DNA from: Blepharisma japonicum
Taxonomy: Eukaryota; Ciliophora; Heterotrichea; Heterotrichida; Blepharismidae
Assembly: GCA_949751835.1 (NCBI GenBank)
Contig: CATKHK010000007.1
Span: 558,001 to 622,000, forward strand
Direction: 5' to 3'
DNA: 64,000 nucleotides
The number at the start of each line of letters is the position of its first letter. Positions within the stretch are counted from its first letter, which is position 1. A model generated the notes under the pieces. The model worked only from the letters and a program-made list of their open reading frames with translations. It ran no database searches and was not told the DNA's origin. Shown here piece after piece: positions 54,341 through 64,000 of the stretch. The position numbers and the translations under genes are program-made.

Positions 54341-56434
54341 TTATGACAGTTTTCTTTGTCTTGTTTTTGATCTTGTTTGAACAGAAAAATTAATTTGATT
54401 ATTGCAGCTGTCGCAGTATCATTCTTTTTTAGGAGCCTTTTTTAAGCCAATGCAAGAAAAATGTACAACTTTGGGGCAGACTTCACATTGGATTAATCTT
54501 CCTCCATTTTCACAAAAAAAGCAAACTTTCTCATGCTCAAATTTTTCAAGATTTTCTGGTTCTTTTTCTTTTTCTTCGTCTTTAGTTGCTTTTGTGTCTG
54601 TTTCATAAGCCATACTTTCTTGCTTCTTTTCAATATAATTATTTAAAATCGTAGAATAAATTTCTATATCAATAGTCAGCTGCCCTAAAGTTGTAATTGA
54701 TTGTGTTAAATTTTCCCAAAAGCTGTGATAATCGCCTAAGTCCTGCCATATTCTAATAGAAACTTTGCGGTATTTGTGCTTTTCTTCCTCTTGGTTTTGG
54801 TTTGAAACTGAAAGCCGCAGTGGGTTTGAGGATTTTTGAGAATGTTCAAGCATAAGAATTGCTAAATCTTGAGGGGTTTGGGATTGGGCAACATCTTTTC
54901 TCCAATCTTCTAGCCTTTCATTGTTGTCTCATTGTTTGTGACCCTTCTTGAGAAAGCTTGAAAACTTTTTATCTAGATCAAGCATTATTTGTTTCAAATC
55001 TTCTAACCCTAGATTTCTACCTTCAAGTTTTGTGCCTTCATTAATATAGAAAGCTACAGTTTCATTTTCTGAAGTAATAAATTTGGCTTTTACAGCTTTT
55101 AAACCTTCAATCAATTTTGACTCTTTTAATCCTCTTATTCAAAGAGCTGTAATTAGCTCATCTATTTGGCTTTGATTAGTATAAGCATACCATGAATTTG
55201 TATTATTTAATGAATCTGCAGTTTCGTTTTGTTTTGTGTATGGTTTAACATATATTCGAGAAACATCAAATTCAAAAAAATAATATTCGTTCAAATCGCT
55301 GTCAGTACCGATTGGGCTGGTTCGAATATGGATTTTTTCAATTTTTTGATTAATGCTTTCAAATTCTTTGTGAAGTTTCTGTATTTTTTCTGATGACTTT
55401 CTTATAGCTGCTTCTTTTGTTTCACAGTTTTGGCATTCTATATCTCTAATCTGAGTCATAATCAGCCCTTTTTCTCTGATTAAATCTGTCTTCAGTTCTA
55501 TTCTCTTTGACAATTCTTCGTGGATTTCTCTAAAATCAAATACAGAATTTAATAAAAATATTAAAATCCCAAGTTTTTCTTCAAAGCTATAATCAAAATA
55601 GCAATTTTCAATAGGGAATTCTTCACTTTTTTGCAGTATATTTTCAATGATAGTATCCTCAGAATAATCTTTGAATAATGGAAGTCTCATAAGTTCATTA
55701 ACTAAGGTTAGTCATGAATCAGGGAGAATTTTATTGATATCGAAAACCTCTCGTAGTTGGGAAATAGAATATAAAAATCCAGTATCTATATTTAAGGTTT
55801 CGTTAGAGCTTTCCTTCTCTAATACATGGCTTATCAATAGCTTTATAATTGACATATGTAATTCTTTGACAAGATTGGTCTCTTCATTAGCTCTTAAACT
55901 CTTATACAGCTGTTCTGCAGAGAATGGGGTCATTTTAAAAATTTCTTGAAAAGTAAATACACTATCACAAATGAACAGTAAATCTTCTATTTTTTCTGTT
56001 TCAAATTCAAGCTTTTCTGGCCTAGGCAACTCTTTATTCTTTATTTCTTCTAAATTTTTGGTGTGTTCAGGCACCCTGCCATTATTATTTTTCGTACTGA
56101 CGTTTTGAAAGTTTAATTCTTTATTTGAATCTTCAATGTATTGAGTTTGAAAAAAAGATACACAAAATGAGCAGTAAAGAGTGCTGTATGACAAACTCGG
56201 ATTGTAAAAACTGGCACAAATCGGATGATATGAGTTTGAACAATTTTGACATATCAGAAAAGCTTCTGGTCCGTGGCACACAGCACATCGAAAATCATTT
56301 AATGAGTTCATGGGAATAAAACTAAGAGGTATTAGGGCAGTATTTTGTGTAAATCTGCCATTATTTTTTTCTTGGCTGCTTTCGATACTTTCATAGTTCG
56401 AGTTAAGATGATCAGTCATTCCTCTTGCTATCAT
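54341..56434 (-). CDS. DDT/WHIM/PHD chromatin-remodelling subunit-like protein, 697 aa
   Basis: One frame with five TGA codons as Trp. In order: an N-terminal Cys-rich PHD-like finger (CAVCHGPEAFLICQNCSNSYHPICASF...LYCSFC, about 48-92); a DDT domain (IEDLLFICDSVFTFQEIFKMTPFSAEQLYKSL...LVKELHMSIIKLLI, about 155-215); WHIM1-like (FDYSFEEKLGILIFLLNSVFDFREIHEEL); WHIM2-like (RTSPIGTDSDLNEYYFFEFDVSRIYV then WYAYTNQSQIDELITALWIRGLKESKL); and a C-terminal PHD (CFFCENGGRLIQCEVCPKVVHFSCIGL...WYCDSC, about 635-680), whose last Trp is TGA-encoded. This is the layout of BAZ/ACF1-type partners of ISWI ATPases, which space nucleosomes. PHDs may read histone H3 tails. Expected nuclear. Confidence 0.87.
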
Positions 56435-56780
56435 ACTTTTATTGTTGCGTTTATTACGGAATAAAAATGGATCAAATTTAAATTTAAACCAGTGACTAGC
56501 CTATGCTATAGATTATTATTTCCAAATAAAAATTTTTATGATTTTCATATTTAAGGATGATCAAAACCTATAATACCAATTTTATTTATATAATAAACCT
56601 TTATTTTTGAGTATTATAATAATGCAGAAATATAAATAAAAATAATTGATGTAGGATTTAGGAATCTGAAAATTATTTTATGCTAATTCCTCACAATATA
56701 TCAAGGGTACGCCAAAATATTTATTATATAGCTTAGTTTTTAATAAAAATAATTAAAATTAGCCTCTACAAGAATCAATA
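56435..56780. other. Intergenic
   Basis: AT-rich 346 bp between the start of the DDT/PHD gene and the stop of the Dr1-like gene. Nothing recognised. Confidence 0.5.
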
Positions 56781-57251
56781 TTAATCATACTCATCCACAT
56801 CTTCAGTCATCTTAATTTCTCTCTCTTCTGCTTGACTATTTTGCTGAGCTGATGCTAAAAGTTTTTCTTGCTCTTCAATGAGTTCATCATGAGATTTTCC
56901 TGATTTCTGAAGCTTAAGTTGCAAACTTGGCTTATTCTAAGTTAATTTTACAGATTTCATGTCTTCATATGCAGCAATTTCTTTTTCAAGCTCTTCTTTA
57001 TTGATAGGGAAGTGCATTGACTCAAGCGCGGCAAAAACATTATCTGGAACAATTGTTTTCTTTCCTTTTGCTACGCAGTCAGAATAGGATTTTGAGACAA
57101 GCTCATGGATAAACGCTAAATTATTCTTACTTAGTGCAATCCCTCCTATTGCATCAGATATCTCAACAGAACTGTTTCTTAAAGATGGGCTGGTGTATTT
57201 TTTCACGAGCGCTTTAACAGATGAGCGTGGCAAAACTATCTCTGATTCCAT
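56781..57251 (-). CDS. Histone-fold protein, Dr1/NC2-beta-like, 151 aa
   Basis: Exons 56952-57251 and 56781-56936 with a 15-nt intron. Residues about 5-90 are a histone fold of the H2B/NF-YB class: LPRSSVKALVKKY, VEISDAIGGIALSKNNLAFIHELVSKSYSDCVAKGKKTIVPDNVFAALESMHF. The second exon supplies SHDELIEEQEKLLASAQQNSQAEE, matching the Dr1 helix (EELLRQQQELFAKARQQQAE), which favours NC2-beta over the related Pol-epsilon subunit Dpb4/POLE3. With DRAP1, NC2 clamps TBP on promoters and represses or redirects TFIID transcription. The partner is not in the window. Acidic C-terminal tail. Confidence 0.82.
56937..56951 (-). other. Intron, 15 nt
   Basis: GTAAAATTAACTTAG in the Dr1-like gene; removal bypasses TAG and adds the Dr1-type C-terminal helix. 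Confidence 0.87.
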
Positions 57252-57645
57252 ATAATTTTATAAAAAGTTAATCAACACAAAATTGGGTTTTTAATTTCTT
57301 GGGGTTTGAGCTAGATTAGTGTCTCATAATAATTCATATATATGACGCCTCTAAATCCAATATGAGATATAATAATTTTCAAATAAATAATGCTAAAATG
57401 AATACTTTTAGAGTCTTGAATCATGCTGCTCTAACTTGAGGTAGGATAGATAAGAAAATAATCCAGATATACTTACAATTAATATATCTTTAATAAGAGA
57501 TTAATTAATATAAAGATTAATTGATTCTTCAGTAAAAACATTAAATTCTTTAAAAAATCGAAAACTAATTTTGCACCGAAGTTTAAGTATTATTGTTTAA
57601 TTTAATTATTCATCGACAAATTACTGATCTTGCATCCTGATTGGC
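57252..57645. other. Intergenic
   Basis: AT-rich 394 bp upstream of the Dr1-like gene. No gene, RNA or repeat recognised. Confidence 0.5.
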
Positions 57646-57843
57646 TTAAGAGGTCTTTCCATGATAAATTCCTCTTCTTATTTCAATATCCCTTTGTCTT
57701 TGTTGTTCTTTTAGATCTCTTTGATGCGCTTCAATCATATCAGTATATTGATTTTTATCAAGTCCTATCACTTCAACCAACACCTCTCCCCAGAACATTG
57801 TCTCATCCCACAGCCAATTGCCAAAATTTTTCATCGACTCCAT
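57646..57843 (-). CDS. Small FAM177-like protein, 65 aa
   Basis: ATG 57843, TAA 57646-57648. MESMKNFGNWLWDETMFWGEVLVEVIGLDKNQYTDMIEAHQRDLKEQ... The pattern of an aromatic-rich stretch (W-WDE-FWGE), then LGLxxxQY/KYxxxIxExxR and a charged helix resembles the core of FAM177 proteins, small eukaryotic proteins linked to Golgi and centrosomal regions. It is much shorter than vertebrate members, but that core is the conserved part. In-frame TAA lies just upstream of the start region, so this ATG is forced. Moderately sure of coding, less of family. Confidence 0.6.
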   Translation of the reverse strand: MESMKNFGNWLWDETMFWGEVLVEVIGLDKNQYTDMIEAHQRDLKEQQRQRDIEIRRGIYHGKTS

Positions 57844-57918
57844 TTCCAATTAAATCCAAATTTTATTATTGAAAATTTTTATTCTAAATCAATTCGCAAT
57901 AAAATAAATTAACAAATA

Positions 57919-60900
57919 TTAATACCTTATGTTTTCATCTCTTTTTCTTTTTCCATCATTACTATTTCTACTCATTGAGCTAAGCGGCCTGCTAGCATTG
58001 CAATTTTTAAGTCTTAAAGGAAGAGGAGAGGATTCATGTGTTGCAGAGCTTGATGGTGTGCTGTATTCTGTGCCTTTATCATCATATTTCTCCTTCGAAA
58101 ACTCTTCATATGAGGAATTTTCCATAAAGCTTGGTATGAATGACCTATTTAACGTCATTGGAGGCTTAGCTCGTATATTGCTTGAAGGTCTTGGCTTAGT
58201 TGGTCTCTCTGATCTATATTTTTCAATTTCTCTTATAAGTGACTCTTTTCTTTTTTCAAGCCTTTCAATAAGATCTTGTGATTCATTCTTTTGTTGCAGA
58301 AAAATGTCTCTTTCTAAAGCCCATTTTGCTTTTTCTTTTTCATGTTCCAAAAATATCTGGCTTTTTTGATGATCGCTTTCCTTTACTTTTTGTTCTAGCT
58401 CAATATATTTATTTTTAAAATTTTCTTTTTCATTTTTAATAAAATCTGCTAATTCTTTAATTTTTTTGTCTTTTTGCTTTATAAAAACTTCGAATTCTGA
58501 TTTTAATTTTTGCTCATTTTCCATTAGTTCATTAATCTTTTTTTCATAATTTTCGTTTTGGAAATAATTATTTTTCTTGGAACCTAAGTCGTCTTTTGCA
58601 GCTTGTAGCTCTCTTTCTAGCAGAATTATTTTGTTATTTAATTCATTTATAGTAGCAAGATTAGTTTCTTGGATTTCTTTAATTTGATTGCTATATCTGC
58701 TTTCTACTGAAGCAATAAGCGATGCTGTGGCAGTCTCTATTTTGTCTTTTTCATGCATTTCTCGTTTTTGGAGCTGTTCTAATGCGATATCAAACTTTTT
58801 CTGGTGGTCAGCTAAGTCGTTTCTAGCTTGATCTCTTTGAGAAAGCAAAAAATTAAATTTGTTCTCCCATAGAATTTTGTCTCTTTCTGCTAAAATTTGT
58901 AATTCATTTACCTTATGCTCCAATTCAGTAGCTCTTGCTCTTAATGCATCACAATCATTTAATACTGATGATTTATCACTAAACACTAATCCTCCTCTTA
59001 ATGCTAATTGTTCTTGAAGATCTTTAATTTCTGAGCTCAATCTATTTTCAATTTCATCTTTTTTGTTATTAACATGGACTAAATTTTCTTCTAATAAAGC
59101 TTTTTCTTTTTCCAAAATATTTACTTGGCGAATATGTTTCATTTCTAGATCTTTGGTTACTTTACGTTTTTCCTCTAATTTTTTTTCTGCGTATTCTTTT
59201 TCTAAGCTGAGTTTTTCAATCATTTCTGATAGTTCTTGTCCGTTTTCAGTTTTCCATGATTTGATTGAATCATTATATTTAACAGAGTTTTCTTGGAGCG
59301 ATTTTTCAAGATCTGCTATTTTTTTAGCTTGAAATTCAATATGCTGATTCGCAAGCGCTATTTCACGCTTATAGTCGCTTTTCTTTTTATTTACTTCATC
59401 TGCAAGCTTATGATTTGCTTTTTTAGCAGATTCGATTCTTTCAATATATGAAACTCTTTCTTTATTAAATTGTTCTTTTAGTTCATCAAGCTCTCTTTCT
59501 AAATTTCTGATTTTTGATTCATTTTGTTCAGTTTTGAAAACAAAGTTTGAAATTTCTCTATCTTTAAATGTAGCTTCGTTGCTTAATTTTTCAATTTTTT
59601 CTGAAAGGAGGACTCTTTCATTGTTGAAAGATTGTAACTGGCTCTCAGAAGCTTGAGTATGCGAATTTTGGATTAATGATAGCTGCTCTTTAGTGTTTTG
59701 TAGATAATTTTCAAGATTATCGATTTTTTGGGAGTATAAAGCAATTTTATTGTTATGCTGCTGGGTCTCTTGAGCATTAGCTTCTTGGAGCTCTCTAAGC
59801 TCTTCATGAAGCGAATTAATTTCTTCTTCATATCTTTCTTGCTCTTCTCTAAGCCTATTTTCATATTCTTCACAAGCCAATGCATATTTTTTATCATATC
59901 TTTCTTTTTCGTATTTTGTTCGTTGCTCAATAGCCTGTTTTTCATTTGTCATTAATTGTTTAATTTGATTAAGAACTTGATCATTATCCCTTTTCAAAGA
60001 GTCTACTTCTTTTCCATGGTTGATATTTAGTTCTTCGATTCTTAACTCAAGGTCTTTTATTCTCTTTTTCAATCTTGCTTCATTATCCTCATTTGCAGAA
60101 TTTTCAGCATAATTTTTATTTTTTTCTTGGAGTTGGATTTTTTCTTGCTTTACAGTTTCTATGATATTTAATAATTCATTTTGCTTTGCAGTAGCTTCAT
60201 TAAGGAGAGAATTATATTGAGTTTCAGCTAGATCTTTGCCTTGTTTAAGTCCTTTAATGTTTTCATTTAAATTTTTGATGAGTTCTTCATATTTCGATTC
60301 AGTTTCTTTTATTTGATCTGTATGAGATGATTTTAGTTTTTCTATTTCAAATAATAAATCTTCTTCTTTAGGGGAAAGACTAACTTGCCCAATGGTATAA
60401 AGCATGCTTTCATGCGATTTTCTTTCATCTTCTAAGTTATTTTTAGTCTCTAACAACTCTTGCTCTAAAAATTCAATTTTCTGCTGAAGAATTGCAATTT
60501 CTTTTTGGCTTTGAGATTGAGAATTCAATACAAATGTGTCTTTTTCCCTTAAGTTGCCTTCTGTTTCATGGAGTTTTTCACGCAAATGTTGGATTTCCAG
60601 CTCAGCTGACTGTTGAAGATTTTTTAATTCTTGCTTGTAAAAAATTTCTTTTTTATCGAATTTTGTTTTTAAAAGCTGGGTTTCTTCTTTAGTTTCTTTT
60701 ATAATAGTAGATAGCTGTTCTTCATTTCTATTTAGAAGAATTTTGAATTTTTCAATTTCTGTGTCTTTTTCAAAGACAATTCTTTCAAGCTCATTAAATT
60801 TTTCTGTTTCTTGAAGAACTTGAGCTTGAAGATCTGCTATATAATTTTCATGCTTAGCATTAATATCTTTAACAGCTTGTGTATACATTTGTTTTTGCGT

Positions 60901-61428
60901 TTTTACTTCATTAGAAATCTTTTTCTCCCTTATCAGGCCTTCTTCCAAAGAAGCCTCTAGGAAAGAAATTTTTTGTTCTAGTAAAGCAATTTCTTGTGAT
61001 TTTTCAGCTTTTAAATGAAAGATCTCGTTTTCGAATTCTTTAATTTTTTCTTCTAATGGTAAATCCATATCTTCTTTTTCAGGTCGCTGGCTTGAGTAAT
61101 CTTCAATTATTTTTTCATTTCTTTCAGTGGTGCTTTGAGAATTTTCAGTCCAGGATTCTAAAAGATCCTCTTCGTCAATTTTTGAATTTTCGTTTTTTTC
61201 TGTAATGGGTATTTGCAGGTTTTCTGCCTTTTCTTTATAAGCAGTATCATTTATGGCTTCATTTTCAGCTTCTGAATTTTCTTCAATTAATTCATTTTGG
61301 CTTTCGACATCATTTTCTCATTTTTCAGAAGAATACTCTGATGATGAATAGTTTTCTTTTATCTCTGTTGCTTCTTCGTCGGAAGATTCTTCGTTGTAGA
61401 TGTCTATTGTTTCTTGTATATCTCCCAT
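57919..61428 (-). CDS. Long coiled-coil protein, 1169 aa
   Basis: ATG at 61428 (MGDIQETIDIYNEESS); an internal ATG at 61068 would give 1049 aa but the upstream extension is an open, acidic, protein-like stretch with a TGA Trp. Residues about 120-1060 are an almost unbroken coiled coil (IKEFENEIFHLKAEKSQEIALLEQKISFLE onward) like golgins, centrosomal or rootletin-type proteins. The C-terminal ~100 residues are Pro/Ser-rich and basic (RPTKPRPSSNIRAKPPMTLNRSFIPSF; SRNSNDGKRKRDENIRY). No motor head or membrane anchor. Likely a fibrous basal-body, rootlet or cortex component. Confidence 0.83.
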
Positions 61429-61899
61429 TTTAATTTAAATTATGAATAAGGATAAGGTGATAAAATATTTAAAAGTAGCGCCTACATTTTTTTATCATTT
61501 CATATTATTTTGTAGGTGCCTTTCTAAAATTAAAAACAATTTTTTTGAAAACTACTTAAATTCGATTTTTTGTAAGTGTACTTTTCTGAGTAATCTTAAA
61601 TTAAGCACTATTTACTAAAAATATCTAAACTTATTAAGATAATCTTTATTTTCTGGGTTGTTTATTATATTTTTTTATTATATTGATATTAGGCTGCTTA
61701 AGACTTAAAATTTTATTTAATTTATATAGGTTTATATATGAGAGGTGAATTAAAAGCTTAAATTGATTAAAATACATATTAATAAAATATGTTGATTTCT
61801 GGTATTTTTCTTGAGCTTAAGCCTTAAATGTTTATTCTAAAAACGTATGTGTAAAATTAATTAAAAATAATTTATATATCAATCAGCCTAATATATTCT
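61429..61899. other. Intergenic, divergent promoter region
   Basis: Very AT-rich 471 bp between divergent starts of the coiled-coil gene and the multi-pass membrane gene. Nothing recognised. Confidence 0.5.
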
Positions 61900-62982
61900 A
61901 TGGATCTATCTGCAATTTCAAATTCAGATAAATGAAAATTATTCTTTAAAATGAAATCTCAGGAATTAATCGATACTCCTGTTTTTATATATTCCGATAC
62001 AACATTCGAGACTCTAAGAGAAATAAATGAGGATGCTAGCCCAAATATTAATTATGAAAATCTAGATGACTACACTACTCTATCTAAAGATGAAATTCAA
62101 GATATACCAGGTGGATGACTATACTCAAAATACACAGAGCAGCACATCGAAAAAATGCGGCTGTTCCATATACTTGGCGTAGCTTTTGAGGCGATTGGAC
62201 TACTTCTGGGGGAAGCTTTGGTAGCAAGCGAAGCGAGTCACGGTATCAATTCTTTTACTCCACAGCATTACTTTATACTTTCTGGGTGAATTTCTATTTT
62301 ATCATTAGGAGTATTTTTTCTCTATATGCTCTACAGCAAAACATTGGCTTCCAGAGAAATCATGGTAAATCAATTAGGCTATCTAGCATATGTGGTTTAC
62401 GCATTAGATGGTATTTATTTATCACTAAGAAACTTCACAGAATTGCTATATGTAAACATCATCTGCACAGTTCTTCTAACTGCATTGATGATTATTGTAT
62501 TTAGATTACATAGAAGGGTAAAGTATGAAGACGACGGGCGATTTGTGGTTTCTCGATCTGTATTTTTAGGTATCCATGCAAAAATCAGCTTATTACTTGG
62601 ATGGCTTTTAATATTATTTCTCCACAGAATTTTCATCTGTTTATCTTTCTCCGAAACATCATACAATCTCCTAGGCTGGCCCAACGAAAATTGGTCAATC
62701 TTAGCTTTATGTTTGGCCTTCGCAATCGGTGTAATTTTTATGAGTACTTATAAAGATGTGTTTTACGCCATATCTTTAGTTTATTCCTTTATTGGTATTT
62801 ATGTCATGCAGACCCACGACCACATGTGCAAATCAGTGATGCAAGAAAACTGTAGCAAAGATGTAGGAACTTGTGCTATAGCATTGGCATCAATTTTTCT
62901 TATATTCATCCTCATCACCTTGATCTTTTATTACGACACCGTCTGCTATAAAAAGCGCCGAATTCTCCCCAGCAACCTATAG
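61900..62982 (+). CDS. Multi-pass membrane protein, 360 aa
   Basis: Three TGA codons are Trp. In-frame ATGs lie at 61900 (MDLSAISNSDKW) and 61951 (MKSQELIDTP); the first is used here, the second would give 343 aa. The ~85-residue N-terminus is acidic and cytosolic. About eight hydrophobic helices follow (FHILGVAFEAIGLLLGEAL; HYFILSGWISILSLGVFFLYML; LAYVVYALDGIYL; LLYVNIICTVLLTALMIIVF; ISLLLGWLLILFLHRIFICL; LALCLAFAIGVIFM; VFYAISLVYSFIGIYVM; CAIALASIFLIFILITLIFYY). No transporter or receptor signature recognised. Stop lies 72 bp before the adenylate kinase ATG on the same strand. Confidence 0.75.
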
Positions 62983-63054
62983 CATGCTATTTCTAACTAT
63001 TAACCCAAATCTAACTAATTCATAAACTGATAATCAATCAGTTACTTTAAAATC

Positions 63055-64000
63055 ATGGAGCAATCGAATATTTTTGAAGGCAAAGGGCCGCGCATCATAT
63101 TCGTTACTGGAGGTCCAGGAACCGGCAAAGGAACCCAATGTGCCGTTCTTGTGGAAGAATATGGCTTTATGCACATCTCAATAGGAGATCTCATGAGACA
63201 TGAAATCCGAAGTGGAAGCGAAGAAGGGCAAAACATCAAAGCAATAGTGCAGAGTGGAAATTTAGTCCCAAAAGAACTCACTGTAACTCTACTAATGAAA
63301 GCTTTAAAATCTACAAGTGCCCATACAGTCCTGATTGATGGGTTTCCACGATCTGTGGATCAGGCAGTCTATTTGGAACAAATGGGATTAAAAATCAATT
63401 ATTTGTTGCATTTTGATACAAATAAAGAAGATGTGCTGCTAAATAGACTGATTGAGAGAGGAAAAACAAGTGGAAGAGCTGATGATAATGAAGAGACTAT
63501 CGTTAAAAGGTTTAGAGTCTATAAAGCAGAGTCATTGCCTGTCCTTCAGCTATATGAACCTTTTGGAATTGTTCGAAAAGTTGATTGTTTAGCGACAATC
63601 CCTGAAGTGTTTCATAGAGCTGTATGCACCTTAAGGCCTGAACTTTTATTTGTAGCTGGGTCTAAGTTTTCAGGAAAAACCACCTTAAGCAAAATTTTAG
63701 CTGAAAGGTATTATTACTATATGTCACTGGACAGTATTTTAATAATCAAAAGAGAAGGGCAAAAAGTGAAAATAACTGATGACGAAGAAATTGCTAGAAG
63801 ACTTGTAAAACAATTACAGAAATTAAAACATCATACAAGAGTACTTGTGGATGGGTTTCCTATGAATTTAGTACAGGCTCAGCTGTTTGAAGGATTATTA
63901 GGAGCTCCTAATAAAGTTATTTATTTACATTGTCCAAGAGATGTCTGTCAAAACAGACAGTTAAGTTTAGGGAAAAAATCGGAAAATTATATTCCTTCAA
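63055..64000 (+). CDS. Tandem adenylate-kinase-domain protein, partial at window end
   Basis: ATG 63055; open to the end of the window (315 codons), so the 3' end is missing. Domain 1 (about 10-205) is an AK1/UMP-CMP-kinase-type adenylate kinase: P-loop GGPGTGKGTQ, ISIGDLMRHEI for NMP binding, LIDGFPRSVDQA, and a short LID (IERGKTSGRADDNEETIVKRF) with its arginines. Domain 2 (from about 208) is a degenerate copy: VAGSKFSGKTTLSKILAERY, LVDGFPMNLVQAQ, LHCPRDVCQNR. Tandem AK domains with degenerate copies occur in ciliary AKs (AK5/AK8/AK9-like, Chlamydomonas Oda5-associated AK), which regenerate ATP in axonemes. A minus-strand frame here is a shadow. Confidence 0.87.
   Translation, partial: MEQSNIFEGKGPRIIFVTGGPGTGKGTQCAVLVEEYGFMHISIGDLMRHEIRSGSEEGQNIKAIVQSGNLVPKELTVTLLMKALKSTSAHTVLIDGFPRSVDQAVYLEQMGLKINYLLHFDTNKEDVLLNRLIERGKTSGRADDNEETIVKRFRVYKAESLPVLQLYEPFGIVRKVDCLATIPEVFHRAVCTLRPELLFVAGSKFSGKTTLSKILAERYYYYMSLDSILIIKREGQKVKITDDEEIARRLVKQLQKLKHHTRVLVDGFPMNLVQAQLFEGLLGAPNKVIYLHCPRDVCQNRQLSLGKKSENYIPS

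Noticed and set aside
63042-63281. Minus-strand 79-aa frame over the adenylate kinase
   Set aside because: The plus strand encodes an unmistakable adenylate kinase P-loop and NMP-binding motifs throughout; the minus frame is a shadow.
1-64000. Bacterial-style features (Shine-Dalgarno sites, operons, CRISPR arrays, rho-independent terminators), tRNA genes and telomeres
   Set aside because: The sequence is eukaryotic with spliceosomal introns; I saw no tRNA B-box with paired arms, no regular spacer array, and no telomeric repeat at either end.

Overview
The window looks like macronuclear DNA of a heterotrich ciliate that reads UGA as tryptophan, most likely Blepharisma or a close relative. Two independent signals support this. 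First, in-frame TGA occurs inside conserved proteins exactly where tryptophan belongs, for example at the Trp21 position of all four alpha-tubulin genes; true ends are TAA or TAG. Second, the spliceosomal introns are only 15 or 16 nt long (15 found), GT(A/G)...AG, with an adenine always five bases before the intron end. Stentor shares the tiny introns but uses the standard code. With TGA read as Trp and these introns removed, the fragmented open frames join into about 40 genes that fill most of the window. Coding density is high, intergenic DNA is AT-rich, and UTRs must be very short.

Layout. 0.2-9 kb: a disordered Ser/Pro-rich protein, a small basic protein, a DnaJ/C2H2 protein, a cyclic-nucleotide-binding protein, a 987-aa TPR protein, a Rab32-like GTPase and a disordered protein. 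9-10.7 kb: a divergent Atg8 beside an Atg18/PROPPIN. 10.9-12.7 kb: a mucin-like, probably GPI-anchored surface protein with a 15-bp coding repeat. 12.8-20.7 kb: an STPGR-like protein, a coiled-coil protein, an Arl1 GTPase, a START-domain protein, a four-CNB cGMP-dependent protein kinase of the alveolate type and a tiny MGxxxGCC acylated protein. 21-22.1 kb: a propeller-like protein. 23-29.1 kb: a cluster of four divergent alpha-tubulin genes, three of which have no ATG. 29.2-39.1 kb: a coiled-coil protein, a PAP2-type lipid enzyme, a degenerate ATP-synthase-alpha-like protein, a SET-domain methyltransferase and a 1076-aa protein with an axonemal-dynein-light-chain-like region, flanked by a ~105-bp direct repeat. 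39.5-49.6 kb: a 1501-aa single-pass membrane protein, a four-TM protein, a Kelch protein and a Gle1-like, Gln-rich protein. 49.9-57.8 kb: two membrane RING-H2 ligases around a tandem pair of ornithine-decarboxylase-like genes (one a frameshifted pseudogene), then a DDT/WHIM/PHD chromatin protein, a Dr1/NC2-beta-like histone-fold protein and a FAM177-like small protein. 57.9-64 kb: a 1169-aa coiled-coil protein, a multi-pass membrane protein and a tandem adenylate kinase that runs off the end.

The gene set fits a ciliated cell: tubulins, axonemal and coiled-coil proteins, adenylate kinase and cyclic-nucleotide signalling. Small functional neighbourhoods exist (Atg8 with Atg18; DDT/PHD with Dr1), but eukaryotic gene order is weak evidence for function. 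No tRNA, rRNA, telomere, mobile-element ORF or CRISPR array was seen. The points most worth following are the ATG-less alpha-tubulin cluster, the E254Q substitution in the fourth alpha-tubulin, the fixed intron geometry, the catalytically altered ODC pair and the direct repeat around the axonemal gene.
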